Assembly: GCA_019009955.1 (NCBI GenBank)
Contig: CM032228.1
Location: 3,617,501-3,681,500, forward strand
Origin: Riptortus pedestris
Lineage: Eukaryota > Arthropoda > Insecta > Hemiptera > Alydidae
DNA length: 64,000 bases
Direction: 5' to 3'
Position 1 is the stretch's first letter. Each line of letters starts with the position of its first letter. Below are positions 54,640 through 64,000 of this stretch, one piece after another. The translations under genes and the position numbers were made by a program. The notes beneath the pieces are model-generated. The model was not told the origin of the DNA and searched no databases. It saw only the letters and a program-made list of their open reading frames with translations.

Positions 54640-56508
54640 GTAAGTACACATTCTCATTTTCCCCTCCTACTCCTTATATTGTCATTATTATTATTTAGTA
54701 AATCCTTTTTGTATTTTTTATGCTGGATTAATAACTTGTATTACTAATTATTTTAAATGCCCATAAATAATTAAACTGGTCATGCCAGTTTTTGGGATTG
54801 AGTGGAATCGGAAATTGTTTTCCTATTTACACGATTTCAAAAGAAATATCTCATCAGAAGCATTGTCTCTATGTATTTTTAAACTTCAATTTTCCAGTAG
54901 TTGTTGTAAAAATAGTGAGTTTTATGACAAACACTCGAATCTGAATCGAATTATTATAGGAATGAAAATATATATTTAAAAAAGCATTGAAAATTCCATC
55001 CATAAAATTGATTGATTTATTTTTTGACAAGCCGGATTTCTTTATTCATAGCTTTAAACATGTATCTAGACAGTCTCAGAAAAAGGTGTTCACTTGACCA
55101 ATCAGACTTGGCTCAGCTCAACAAATATTTGTCTGGTTGAGTGGTTAGTTCAATCTATAAAAAACTTTCTAATAATGTAAATTTTGGTTTTTGTAGGTAG
55201 AAAGAGACAGAGAGAGACCTTTACTTGATGTCCATCGCTCAAGGACAAAACTGGAAGCGTATGAAGACTACAGTGCATTGAAAGCATCTGACCTCAAAAT
55301 GCGCATTCATGAAATGCTCCGTATCAAAGGTATTTTAATATTTCGATACTCAACATACTTATTTTATTTATTTTAATCTGCTAATTCATTAATACACTCA
55401 TCATTTATTATGTAATTAAAACAGTTTTAAGAACCAATAACATTGGCCTGGGCATGAATAAATTTGTATTACCCAGTCTATAGTATGACTTGTTAGGTAA
55501 ATACTATTTTAATTTTCTTTTTAAATTAAAGGAAGATGGGAGTGTTGTTTTGGGTTAGGCGAGTGTGTTATGATTTAATCTTGTGAACAGCTCAACTGAG
55601 AATGTGGTATTTCTTTTATACAGACTGCTGAATAATATCCTTGGCTCTACCCTGCCTTGAAAAATGTGAGAACTGTACAAAAAAATATCATGATTAGCAT
55701 TTCAGAGGAATAAATAGAATATATAATTTATAAGAAGTCACCTTAGCATTATTCTTTCTTCGTAATGGGAAAATTGTTTAATATGCCATGCATTTTCTGT
55801 TTAAAGCCAACCAGTAATTTAAATAAAGAGATATTAGCATGCAGCAACCAAACAGTGATTATAGTTTGTATTGTTAATATTTTGCCTTTATTAAAGACAT
55901 AGTAAACAAGGAAGTTTTACTTTTAGGAAGCAAATAAAAAGCTTTTCCTGACAATTTCTTTCTAGATGAAAGCACCAAGAAATAGTTGAATGATTCTTAA
56001 AACATTTCAATTTTTCATATTTACATTTTTCCCCAGAGATTTTCGAGATTGCTCTTATGACATGATTTTTGAACAGTTTCTTCAACCCTCCATCCTTATA
56101 GGGTTTCTATAGGAAGGGGGGGGGTGTGAATAGTTGGCATTATTGGAATTCCTTTTACTCACATTTACTATTATGTCTATAATGTAGTGTTTATAACTAT
56201 CCTTAAACAATGTGTGCTCGGGTTTCTTTTTGGCAGGAAATATGTACATTATACTTGATATTTAATTATAATAAATCCTATTCATGATTATGATTTGAAT
56301 TATTCACTGCGTGTCAAACACTGGAGGGGGATTGATTAGGAACTTATTTTCATTTATCTTTAAAACTAAAGTTTCTATTCTGTAAGTCCTCTTCAGTGAC
56401 CTGGCCTTTTCGGAAAACAATACGTCCAGACGGGGAGTATAATTTTACCCATTGATACCTTGCTATAAAATAAAAATACCTGAGCATCACGGGGTACCTT
56501 AGCTAGTG

Positions 56509-56580
<72 letters not shown>

Positions 56581-59500
56581 CACATATACATACTAGCTGT
56601 TACCAGGCTTTGCCTGGGAATTCATTTGAGGCTGAATGATGATGGTATTTTTTGGCAAGCCTTTACTTTGCACAATATTTTTGACATTTCCTTGTCTCAG
56701 TGTTTAGTGTTTAAACCCGTTGTTGCTGTGGATTTGTTAATAATAAAGTTATTTGTTATGTAAGGCTTCACTCTCCTCAATATATTATATATATGTGTGT
56801 GTAATTTGTCGCTGTCCTTCAGGGAAATCTGCTAATAGATTGTGATATGAGGTGACCATATATGACAGCAGGCGGGGAATCTGCTTAGTTTATAGAGTTG
56901 CTCCTTGGTAGAACGGCATATATTTCAGTGTATTGAGAGATTTAATTTCATTCTTAGTATGACTGTCATTAGGTTTTCAGCATTTTTTTTTACTTTCAAG
57001 TTCATTTGAATGAAGTAAGTAATTGGAGTCTCTTGGTAAGTAAATTGAGCTTCTTTGTAAAGATGCCTTCATTAACATGTCTAGCCTTGATTCTCTATTA
57101 TTAATAAAATAACTAGTGTACATTGAAAAGTAAATACCCTTTTCTCTTTTCAGCATGTTTTTATTTCCTTGTATGAGGTAAAGAAAGGATTTTAATCATG
57201 AAGAATTTCAGGATTTTGATTCCAATGGAGATGTGTATTTTGGCCCTCCCTGAACCCATCTTGACTAGCTTTGGGATGATTTCTCTGCGAATCTGTCGTA
57301 ACTCCTTTAGAACTATCTTAAGTAACAGATGGTTGTGCACCTCTCCTTTTGACCAAGGAGAGTAGAAATTAAGAAAATTGGCAGTTTCTCCAGATCTTTT
57401 AGGGATACCGAAGATTTCTAGAGCCTTATTTGTTTATCATAAAAAGATCTACAAATTATGTTCTTTCACAATTTTTTGATCTAATTCATATCAATAATCT
57501 GATAAATCAGAATCAAATGAAATAATTTTAAGTGAAGTGGTGCTAAACATTTTGTATATTTAATTTAATAGGAGCACAAAGGAACAATGATATTGTTGTT
57601 TTTCCTATTTTTTCCAACCGATAGGAAGAGATAGTCACTTACAGGAAATCTCTTGTTGCAAATAAGACCGTGATGAGTATGTATTTGTCAAATATAACAT
57701 TATTTAATAATAACCTTAATCAAATTAATCACTTTTTTTTTAAGGTTCCGTAAGCACTGAGCTTCGTGACCTCGAGGCGAAAAGACAGAGACTGCAGAGT
57801 GATGTTGTTACCTTGACTCATAAAATTGAACAACTAAAATCTGAATTAGGACGACAGCAGGCCGAGCTTAATAGGTTGAAGCTGTCAGTTCAGCAGGTGC
57901 GTACAGCACTTATTCATATTTTACATAAAGATATAAGTAAGCTGACTATACAAGGTTACTCTTCTGCCCACTGATTTTCAGCAGATTTCCTTTATGGGAA
58001 ATCAGCTATTGAGGTCGTACTCATGACACGGTCTTTGAAAAATTTCCTCAAATGTCCATTACTCCTACCCAGGAGATGTTGAATATGTGGTTTGTTCAAT
58101 TGTATTTGTGTGTGCATGTATATGTGTGTATATACATATTTGTTTATTAACATTCCAGTGGTCACAATTTTTGTTTGATCATTACCAAATTCGATATTGA
58201 AACGTTTTATGTAAAACTAAAGGTCAAGTTCGTTAATAGCTGAGATTCAGCCAGTGAGGGGAGGAAGTTTAGAGGGAGGAATTTTGAAAATTCTTAATAT
58301 CTCCGTTATTATGCAGTGGATTGAAAAATTTGGAAAATGTTATGTTTTATAAATGCTATTATGTATGTTTCTTCACGATCTTGATTATTAACCAAGGTAT
58401 TTGCATTTTTTAGTTTTCGGTCTTCAGTAAATCCCCACCCCTATTCATGTCATACTAACAATAAGCTGTTATATTATGAAGCACTTTATTTGAAGCCTAA
58501 ATACCAAATAATGTTCTCATTAAACTTTTGAGTTTTGAGATAGATGCAAATATGTGGCGCACATGAGAAATCTGCTTAGTTAATGCAGCCCCTACATGAT
58601 GGAGTTTCTGTGATTTTGTGTTTGTGCCTGCGTGTGTTTGTATTGATTTAATATGATAAATAGGCATATTTTTTAAATTTTATTTCAAAATATACTCAAC
58701 ATAAAATTAAAATCACATGATTTCTTTCTATTAACAGGGTTTAACTGTTATTTTATGCTTTGATTAGTACCTCAGAGCTCTGAGGATGGATAATAAATTC
58801 TCTGAAATATTGACTGAAAATTTTCTTTTTGTCTCTATCTTGTATATTGTTAAATTAATATAATAAATTGTAAATATTGTTGTTTATTGTAGGCACAAGT
58901 GGCGCAGAAAGAAGCCGTCCAACGGAACAGCCCTGAGCTGGCGCCTCCTATAGCTCTAGTTGCATCATCACCTCCTTCATGGAACCAGCCTCTCTCTTCC
59001 GATCATCATCAGTGCACTATGACAACTTGCTTTGACCATTCTCGTTGCTCCCTTGCCTCAGGATTCCCTGTCTACCTCTACGACACTAGCTCGTTCCCTA
59101 CCTCGCAGTTCCTGAGGACAGCAGTAGCCCAGACCTTAGGCTATAACCCCCACTTCACTCTTGACCCCGCCCGGGCCTGTATATACGTCGTCCTCTTGGG
59201 TGAAGGTGCCCCTCCTCAACTCGACAACCTCAGCCGTTTGCCTTATTGGGGTGGCGATGGTAATTATTCTCTTCTTTTTTTGCACTCCCTGTAAGGGTAT
59301 TCCCCTCAATGTCTAAATTCTCACTTAAAAAATGTCAGTAGGGCAAGACTGGAGGGCAGATTAAAATTGCGGCCTGCATAATGATACTGGCTAATAGTCT
59401 ATCATTAGTCAGCTGATGCAGGCTGCAGGGATGGCTATCTAACAACTCTGCCCTTGAATAGAATTTTCTCCACTCATGCCTTTACTGGTGTGAATGGAAT

Positions 59501-61576
59501 ATTCCTCATGATGCCTTTATTGCTGGATGGTCTGATGCAGAAGGCAATGGGAAAGCTCTACATGTCCTTATGACACTCTTATTCCCTTGAAAATTAGGTT
59601 TACCTGTTCACGAGATCAATTACCAGGTATAGCCTGTACATACGACATAAGAGAATAGCCATCCCTTATTTACATCAGGGGTGGTACAGTTCTAAATACT
59701 ACACTGGAGGTACCTACTCGAAACCCCAGGGCCACAAACTATATTTTATTTAGCCCTGAGTCACCAGATTGGACTGTCTGGCATGAAATAGGAAAGACCC
59801 CCTGCCTTTATTTAACATATGAAATTTTACTATTGTCATATCTTTAGATGCTGTCATTACTGGTTGATCATTGAGTACATGTGGTATAAGGTCTGAGTGG
59901 ACCAAGTGATTATTTATTTGAGTTACCACTACAATGGCGATTCATCTTTAAACATGGGAGAATATAATTTTACAAAATTAAATAAATATTATTGTTTATT
60001 AACATAGCCTTTTGGTACTAGGGCTAATTGTGACGAGTTATCTACAGGTTACCACTCTTTTCTAGCCAGGGTGGGACTAAGGGTTTAATTTAATGAGATC
60101 GCCACTAAATAAATCCCTATTGCTTAGACGGGAATCGAAACTCTCACTCTAGGATTATCGTGTGAGATTAAGGCCAACACTTTAACTCACACGGCTAACC
60201 TCTGCCCCAAATAAATATTAAAAATCTACAAAATAAATACAATGCGAAAAATTAAAAACTAAATGTTAGTAAATTTACAACATGGACGAAAAAAATTATC
60301 ATGAGGTAAAGTGGAAGGAAGTAAATCTTATGTTCCACAAATTCAGTGCTTGCTATATATAATTTTACATAATGATAACTAATAGCTTTTATATTTCATC
60401 AAATAATCCATTATTTCTTAAATACTATAAAACATCTACTATAGATTGGCTACTGTCGGCTAGTAGTTGGCATAAATTTCTAGGCCATAGCTACATTATT
60501 TCTTGAGTACAATCAGTTAATAGGTGTTTTACAGTCAGCATCTTGTTGCAGTAGCAACATCTGGCCTTAGTGGGCCAAGACAACATCTATACGCACAGCT
60601 ATCCCATACAGAAATGTAAACCACTATGACATCAGCTAAACAAACTTCCCCAAAATGAAGATAAGGACTATTAGGACAACGTAAATATTGGAAAGTTCAT
60701 GACACTGCCCAGTATAACAATGTAGATAGAATGATGATGATGCCAGTACCTCTACTACACCATCAGCCAGTAATGACACCATCTTGTCACGGCTAGGACA
60801 ATAGCATATAACATATATACTGGTCGAACCAACCCACTATGTAATATGCCAGAATAAATTTTATTTTTATGCATGCCCTCTAAAATACATTACCTATTTT
60901 TCACTTTATGTACCTTAGTTAAATAAACATATCATTTTTGAATTTTGTATGCTGAATATTTTGATTCTCAATTGAGCCATAGGTATTTATTCAGTGGATA
61001 GAAAAAGTTGGTAGCCTATAGATCCTAATTATTCGTAGAAGCATGGAATGTAAATTAATATTGTAAAATAAATCTGATTCAATACCTGTTAGTCTGTAGA
61101 TAACTCTGCTACTAGCCAAGAAACCTGTAGGTATAAATTAAATATCTGTAAGTACACTACAATTCTGTTTAATGTAGTCTTGACATGGTGCATGATAAAA
61201 GTTATCTTTATGAAATTTGAATATGATAAGGTGTAAACTGTGATTGCATAACTACGAGATTATCAAGACTTCACTTAACAAAAACAATTTTTTTTTTAAT
61301 ATTTAATTAGTAGCGGAATTCATTAAATAAAATCCTTAGTCCCAGCCTGGCTAGAAAAGGCTGGTAACCTGTAGATAACCTGTCCCAATTAGCCATAGTA
61401 GCAAAAAGTGGACGTTAATAAATAATAATATATATAAATATATTTTTTTTCAGGTCGAAACCATGTTCTTGTGCATTTATCGAGAACTGATTTAAGGAAG
61501 GAAAGCTCGATTGTGCCGAGTAACAAAACTTCTCGTGCAATGATTGCTCAGTTTACGCATCCTCACTTCCGACGAG
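54517..61576 (+). CDS. botv: Exostosin-like glycosyltransferase EXTL3 / botv (5' part)
   Basis: Five coding exons: 54517-54639, 55197-55329, 57745-57896, 58893-59259 and 61454-61576. All junctions are GT/AG and phases agree (0,1,0,1,1), giving about 299 residues. Residues 17-37 are a signal-anchor ([20 protein letters not shown]), as in Golgi type II enzymes. Residues 86-136 form a coiled coil ([20 protein letters not shown]), the EXTL3-specific stem. About 183 onward is the exostosin (GT47) domain start ([45 protein letters not shown]). EXTL3/botv adds the first GlcNAc to the linker tetrasaccharide in heparan sulfate synthesis. The GT64 catalytic half must lie beyond the window. The order anchor, coiled coil, exostosin matches EXTL3 rather than EXT1/EXT2. 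Confidence 0.9.
55197..55329 (+). CDS. botv: botv exon 2 (stem)
   Basis: Acceptor TTTTTGTAG, donor AAAG|GTATTT. 44 codons plus one base: [44 protein letters not shown]. Charged lumenal stem that leads into the coiled coil. Confidence 0.85.
56190..56507 (+). mobile_element. Helitron-like family B, 3' part, in botv intron
   Basis: It matches the 23440-23890 part of the full-length copy (GTGTGCTCGGGTTTC, CCATTCATGATTATGATTT-like, CAATACGTCCAGACGGG) and ends with GGGTACCTTAGCTAGT at 56507. Diverged. Confidence 0.5.
56518..56585 (+). repeat. (TA)n(CA)n microsatellite
   Basis: About 60 bases of CA lie between two oppositely oriented family B ends. Confidence 0.9.
56594..56790 (-). mobile_element. 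Helitron-like family B end, in botv intron
   Basis: ACTAGCTGTTACCAGGCTTT, then CCTGGGAATTCATTTGAGGC and GCTGAATGATGATGG: the family B hairpin end and first segment, in the opposite orientation to 56190-56507. Confidence 0.55.
57745..57896 (+). CDS. botv: botv exon 3 (coiled coil)
   Basis: Acceptor TTTTTTTTAAG, donor CAG|GTGCGT. It completes a split Gly and encodes 50 codons, with [20 protein letters not shown] showing heptads. The segment aligns with the EXTL3 stretch of type SVSEELLQLEAKRQ-L. Confidence 0.9.
57897..58892 (+). other. botv intron with a family A insertion
   Basis: About 1 kb; family A occupies 57978-58613, the remainder is AT-rich with no feature. Confidence 0.6.
57978..58613 (+). 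mobile_element. Family A long subtype, diverged, intronic
   Basis: AGCAGATTTCC hairpin, GTACTCATGACACGG, ACTCCTACCCAGGAGATG, a TG-rich core in place of TA, long-subtype body, GAGAAATCTGCTTAGTTAAT and GCAGCCCCTACATGATGGAG. It is full length but has accumulated many substitutions, including CpG-to-TG/CA changes. Confidence 0.75.
58893..59259 (+). CDS. botv: botv exon 4 (exostosin domain start)
   Basis: Acceptor TTTATTGTAG, donor GATG|GTAATT. 122 codons plus one base. After a Pro/Ser-rich linker it has [55 protein letters not shown] and [11 protein letters not shown]. The CFD-SRC-L-SGFPVY-YD pattern is the conserved opening of the EXTL3 exostosin domain. Confidence 0.95.
59905..59950 (-). repeat. 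LINE/SINE 3' tail fragment
   Basis: Inverted copy of the 10172 motif: TTATTTATTTGAGTTACC then ACTACAATGGCGATTCATC. Confidence 0.4.
59992..60208 (-). repeat. tRNA-derived SINE, full length, in botv intron
   Basis: Minus strand: GGGGCAGAGGTTAGCCGTGT (box A), GAGAGTTTCGATTCCCGTC (box B), body and AATAAACAATAAT-type tail. Flanked by a 12-bp target duplication AAATAAATATTA (59980-59991, 60209-60220). Confidence 0.85.
61305..61433 (+). repeat. tRNA-derived SINE, 5'-truncated
   Basis: TAGTAGCGGAATTCATTAAA, CCCAGCCTGGCTAGAAAAGG, AACCTGTAGATAACCTGTCC, AAAAAGTGGACGTTAATAAA and a TAA tail. The tRNA-like part is missing. Confidence 0.75.
61454..61576 (+). CDS. botv: botv exon 5
   Basis: Acceptor TTTTTTTTCAG, donor CGAG|GTATTT. 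It completes a split Gly and encodes [47 protein letters not shown] and the SRAM-AQ motif match EXTL3/EXT proteins. The next exon should begin by completing another Gly followed by FDLV-like residues; I do not find it before 64000. Confidence 0.9.
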
Positions 61577-62659
61577 GTATTTACGTAGGTTCAGTCCTTT
61601 AAATCATTCCTTTATTTTTACTAGTTTCAATTTAATACTGACATAACTTTTAAATATCCTTGCTTATTTAGAAATATTAACTATTTTTGGGTAAATTTTT
61701 TTTTTATTTTTATTTATTTTTTTTTATTAAATTTATGGCAGTTTTAAATAAACTATGAGAACTAATTTTTTATCAGTACAACAAAACAATAACAAATAGA
61801 ACAAAATAATTAATTCAAATAGAAGTGTTTTGGTAATTGATCAACCAATGAATATTTTAAATTTAAAAAGGAAGCCAAACATTTTAGAAATTTTTTTCTT
61901 CCTTTCTCAAGGTGCTAAAATATTTACAAACATATTTCAGAAAAAATAACATTCTATTAAAATAATTTGCATAAACTATGTGAGAAAAATGGGTAAATGT
62001 GTGATGTAACATCATCAAGGAATTTTTATGGTCTATATGATGAGAATTGAACTATTAACTATGATTAAAATATAAATCTAGAAATATCTCTGTTCAATAT
62101 GTTTGATTGAAGATAAAATAATTGTGAATAGGCTGCTGCATAAAGCTAGTATACTTGCATCTCCTCGAATGGCATCCCTATGATTTCATCTCAAATTCGA
62201 TTCCGTATTAGCCAATAGAAAAAAGAAGCCTCATTAGTGGTACAATTGTTTTAAGTGATAATCTGAAAAGAGGAGAGGGCATTAACTGAAGCGTCGAAAC
62301 AAATAGCCCTCATAATATTCTCATCAGAGGAAACATTTAATTACTATGCAATAACTTTGGAAAATTACATGTCCATTAAGATTGGTTATGACACTGCTGC
62401 ATAATAAAACTAGGGCAGATTACTTAGAGATCAGAAGGAATCTCATTGTACTCCAAAACTTTTTTTTAATCCTTTTTTCTAAATATTTCTGAAATGCACA
62501 CCATATCTCCTGCCGAATGGCTCTCAAACAGCCCACACTAGAACTGATTGTTGATTTGTCAGCTCTGAATACGTTTGCACAGTTAATGATTGTTAAATCC
62601 TTATGACCAAGTGCCTACTCATAACTCTTCTTCTTATTAGCAGTTTCTAAAAGTGGTCT

Positions 62660-62892
62660 GGGGCTCAGGTTAGCCATGCGAGTTAAAGCGTTGACCTTTA
62701 TCTCACATGGTAAACCTAGAGTGGCGAGTTCGATTCTCGCCTGGGCAAAGGAAATTATTTAGTGACGAAATTCATTAAATAACATCCTAAACCCCACCCT
62801 GGCTAGAAAAGGGTGGTAACCTGTAGATAACCCGTCCCAATTAGCCTGAGGTGCAAAAAGTGGACGTTAATAACTAATAATAATAATAATAC
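62660..62892 (+). repeat. tRNA-derived SINE, intact reference copy
   Basis: GGGGCTCAGGTTAGCCATGC (box A), GAGTGGCGAGTTCGATTCTC (box B, ending GCC with acceptor-like pairing to the start), then AAGGAAATTATTTAGTGACG, CCACCCTGGCTAGAAAAGGG, AACCTGTAGATAACCCGTCC, GTGGACGTTAATAAC and a (TAA)n tail. The target duplication is AAGTGGTCT (62651-62659, 62893-62901). Very similar to the copy in the Gypsy RT, so the family has been recently active. An RNA polymerase III promoter is expected from boxes A and B. Confidence 0.9.
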
Positions 62893-63137
62893 AAGTGGTC
62901 TTAGTGTACACACCAGAATGTGGTTATTTTAAAACCGACACAAGGAATTCAAATACCTATTATGGAAAAGTCTTACAGAAATTAAAATAAATCTCGTAAA
63001 TAACATTGAAGATAGTTTGGGGCTGATATTTATTTATTATTCTGAAGTGATTTAATTGTTTTGAATTTAACATTTTAAACACCTTTTGATTCTCAATTTC
63101 TTTTATTTATAATTGGAGAATATAATCTAGGATTTTA

Positions 63138-63144
<7 letters not shown>

Positions 63145-63194
<50 letters not shown>
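63145..63194 (+). repeat. (TA)n microsatellite
   Basis: About 50 bases of pure TA in the intron, without recognisable family A sequence on either side. Confidence 0.9.
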
Positions 63195-63197
<3 letters not shown>

Positions 63198-63769
63198 TGA
63201 ATGATTGCAGTTATTTATGGCATAGCACTTATGAAGGTTATAAAATCCACCTAGTTAAAGATTAGATCTTATTGACAAATTACCACTTGGATTAAGACCG
63301 ATTATCATATGAGATTTTTATTCTCCTGTGATTTATGTTGAGATTGACTTAGAGGAATAATTTTAAGGGTTATTTAGCACTCTTAGCATCTAAGAAAATT
63401 ATGGATTGCCTTAGTGGATAAGAGATACAAATTTATGTTTTTAGCATTGTTAATGGCCAGGAGGGGGTAACATCTGCCAGTGGAAAAAGATAATAAAGAT
63501 TGCGTAGTTTGGCACCTTAACATCCTTTCTTTTGCCTTAAATACTTAAATTAGTCTCAGTAATGATTAGGTGCTATAACTCTTCTTCTTAATGTACAGAC
63601 GCGTTCCAATAACTTGACTTTGCCCATTCTTCACTTTACTGTAATATTAAATGATATTAATTACTATGAATAACAGTTGTTGGTAAGCCATTCAACGGTG
63701 GTGTGTGCATGTGTCTGATCAAGCGTGCAGTGTGTCCAGCTGTTCTAGACATATTTCCTAACTCAAGTA

Positions 63770-63975
63770 TTATTGGAGCTATTCGTTATTTTTACATTTC
63801 GAGCTTCCTCTAAGTCCCCTCCCCTGCTCCTATGATGTTCACTTAAAAATATTATATCACTTAATCTTTAGTGTCCAGCTTTAATTTTCTAACCCTAACA
63901 TTATATGTGTGCCATTCCAGTAGTTGGGAAATCTGCTTAGTTTACCCAGCAGCTGTGTGAGATGTGCTTAATAAT
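63770..63975 (+). mobile_element. Degenerate family A right part
   Basis: CATTTCGAGCTTCCTC, CCCCTCCCCTGCTCC, then GTTGGGAAATCTGCTTAGTT and CCCAGCAGCTGTGTGAGATG, a heavily mutated right end. Confidence 0.5.
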
Positions 63976-64000
63976 TTGTATGTCTTATATCTATTCGAAA

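Larger units (their letters stand above)
55330..57744 (+). other. botv intron with repeat insertions
   Basis: 2.4 kb intron. It contains a decayed family A left end (56034-56098) and right-end traces (56820-56895), two family B ends and a CA microsatellite. No exon-like conserved frame was seen. Confidence 0.6.
59260..61453 (+). other. botv intron with SINEs
   Basis: 2.2 kb. It contains a LINE-tail fragment (59905-59950), a complete SINE (59992-60208) and a 3' SINE fragment (61305-61433) ending 20 bp before exon 5. The rest is unannotated AT-rich sequence. Confidence 0.6.
61577..64000 (+). other. Start of a long botv intron
   Basis: No acceptor followed by a continuing EXTL3 frame is seen. 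It holds a SINE (62660-62892), a (TA)n tract (63145-63194) and a decayed family A right end. Confidence 0.55.

Noticed and set aside
54468..54698. 76-codon frame overlapping botv exon 1
   Set aside because: The EXTL3 membrane anchor is in the other frame, with the splice donor in phase; this frame matters only as a uORF.
62660..62740. Functional tRNA gene
   Set aside because: Box A and box B are present but the sequence continues into a SINE body with a TAA tail and target duplications; the cloverleaf is imperfect.

Overview
The window is nuclear DNA of a eukaryote, most likely an insect. It is AT-rich and has spliced exons, tRNA-derived SINEs, Helitrons, piggyBac, hAT and Gypsy elements. 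No prokaryotic feature was seen. I cannot name the species; a hemipteran is only a guess from the style of the repeats. Almost all of the 64 kb is nested mobile and tandem-repeat DNA.

The one clear host gene is at the right end (54.5-61.6 kb, + strand). It is the 5' half of an exostosin-like glycosyltransferase, EXTL3 / brother of tout-velu (botv). Five coding exons with canonical splice sites and matching phases encode about 299 residues: a membrane anchor, a coiled-coil stem and the start of the exostosin domain. The gene runs off the window. Its introns hold old, diverged copies of the repeats that are fresh elsewhere, plus SINEs.

Region by region: 0-3.9 kb, Helitron-like family B copies with about 300-bp internal tandem units, and a small canonical Helitron. 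4-8.8 kb, family A elements, one interrupted by a Helitron that keeps the C-terminus of its helicase, then a 240-bp duplication and a palindrome. 11-12 kb, a THAP-domain gene with a stop codon at the conserved Trp. 13-17.3 kb, a 4-kb array of a 63-bp unit that grew out of the end of an RNase H domain. 17.7-18.2 kb, a GC-rich 22-bp minisatellite beside a hAT MITE. 19-24 kb, head-to-head family B elements. 26.2-26.8 kb, a long interrupted inverted repeat. 29-31 kb, a satellite with 122/128-bp alternating (250-bp higher-order) structure. 33-47 kb, many family A copies, a piggyBac sitting in the central TTAA of a family A palindrome, a LINE 3' end and a hAT with a perfect 8-bp target duplication. 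48.4-52.5 kb, a Gypsy (CsRn1-like) retrotransposon with nearly identical LTRs, a truncated gag, frameshifts and a SINE in its reverse transcriptase.

The dominant family, called 'A' here, has about 27 copies or pieces. The left end is a hairpin (AGCAGATTTCCC, TTAA, then its inverse). Next come a variable (TA)n tract and an internal region, then GGGAAATCTGCT and a right-end stem-loop (CGCAG CCC CTGCG) closing in GACGGAC plus a T run. Inverted subterminal repeats, a microsatellite core, a terminal hairpin and insertion between Ts fit non-autonomous Helentrons (HINE/DINE-1 type). That assignment is inference, but the element boundaries are supported by empty-site paralogs inside this window.
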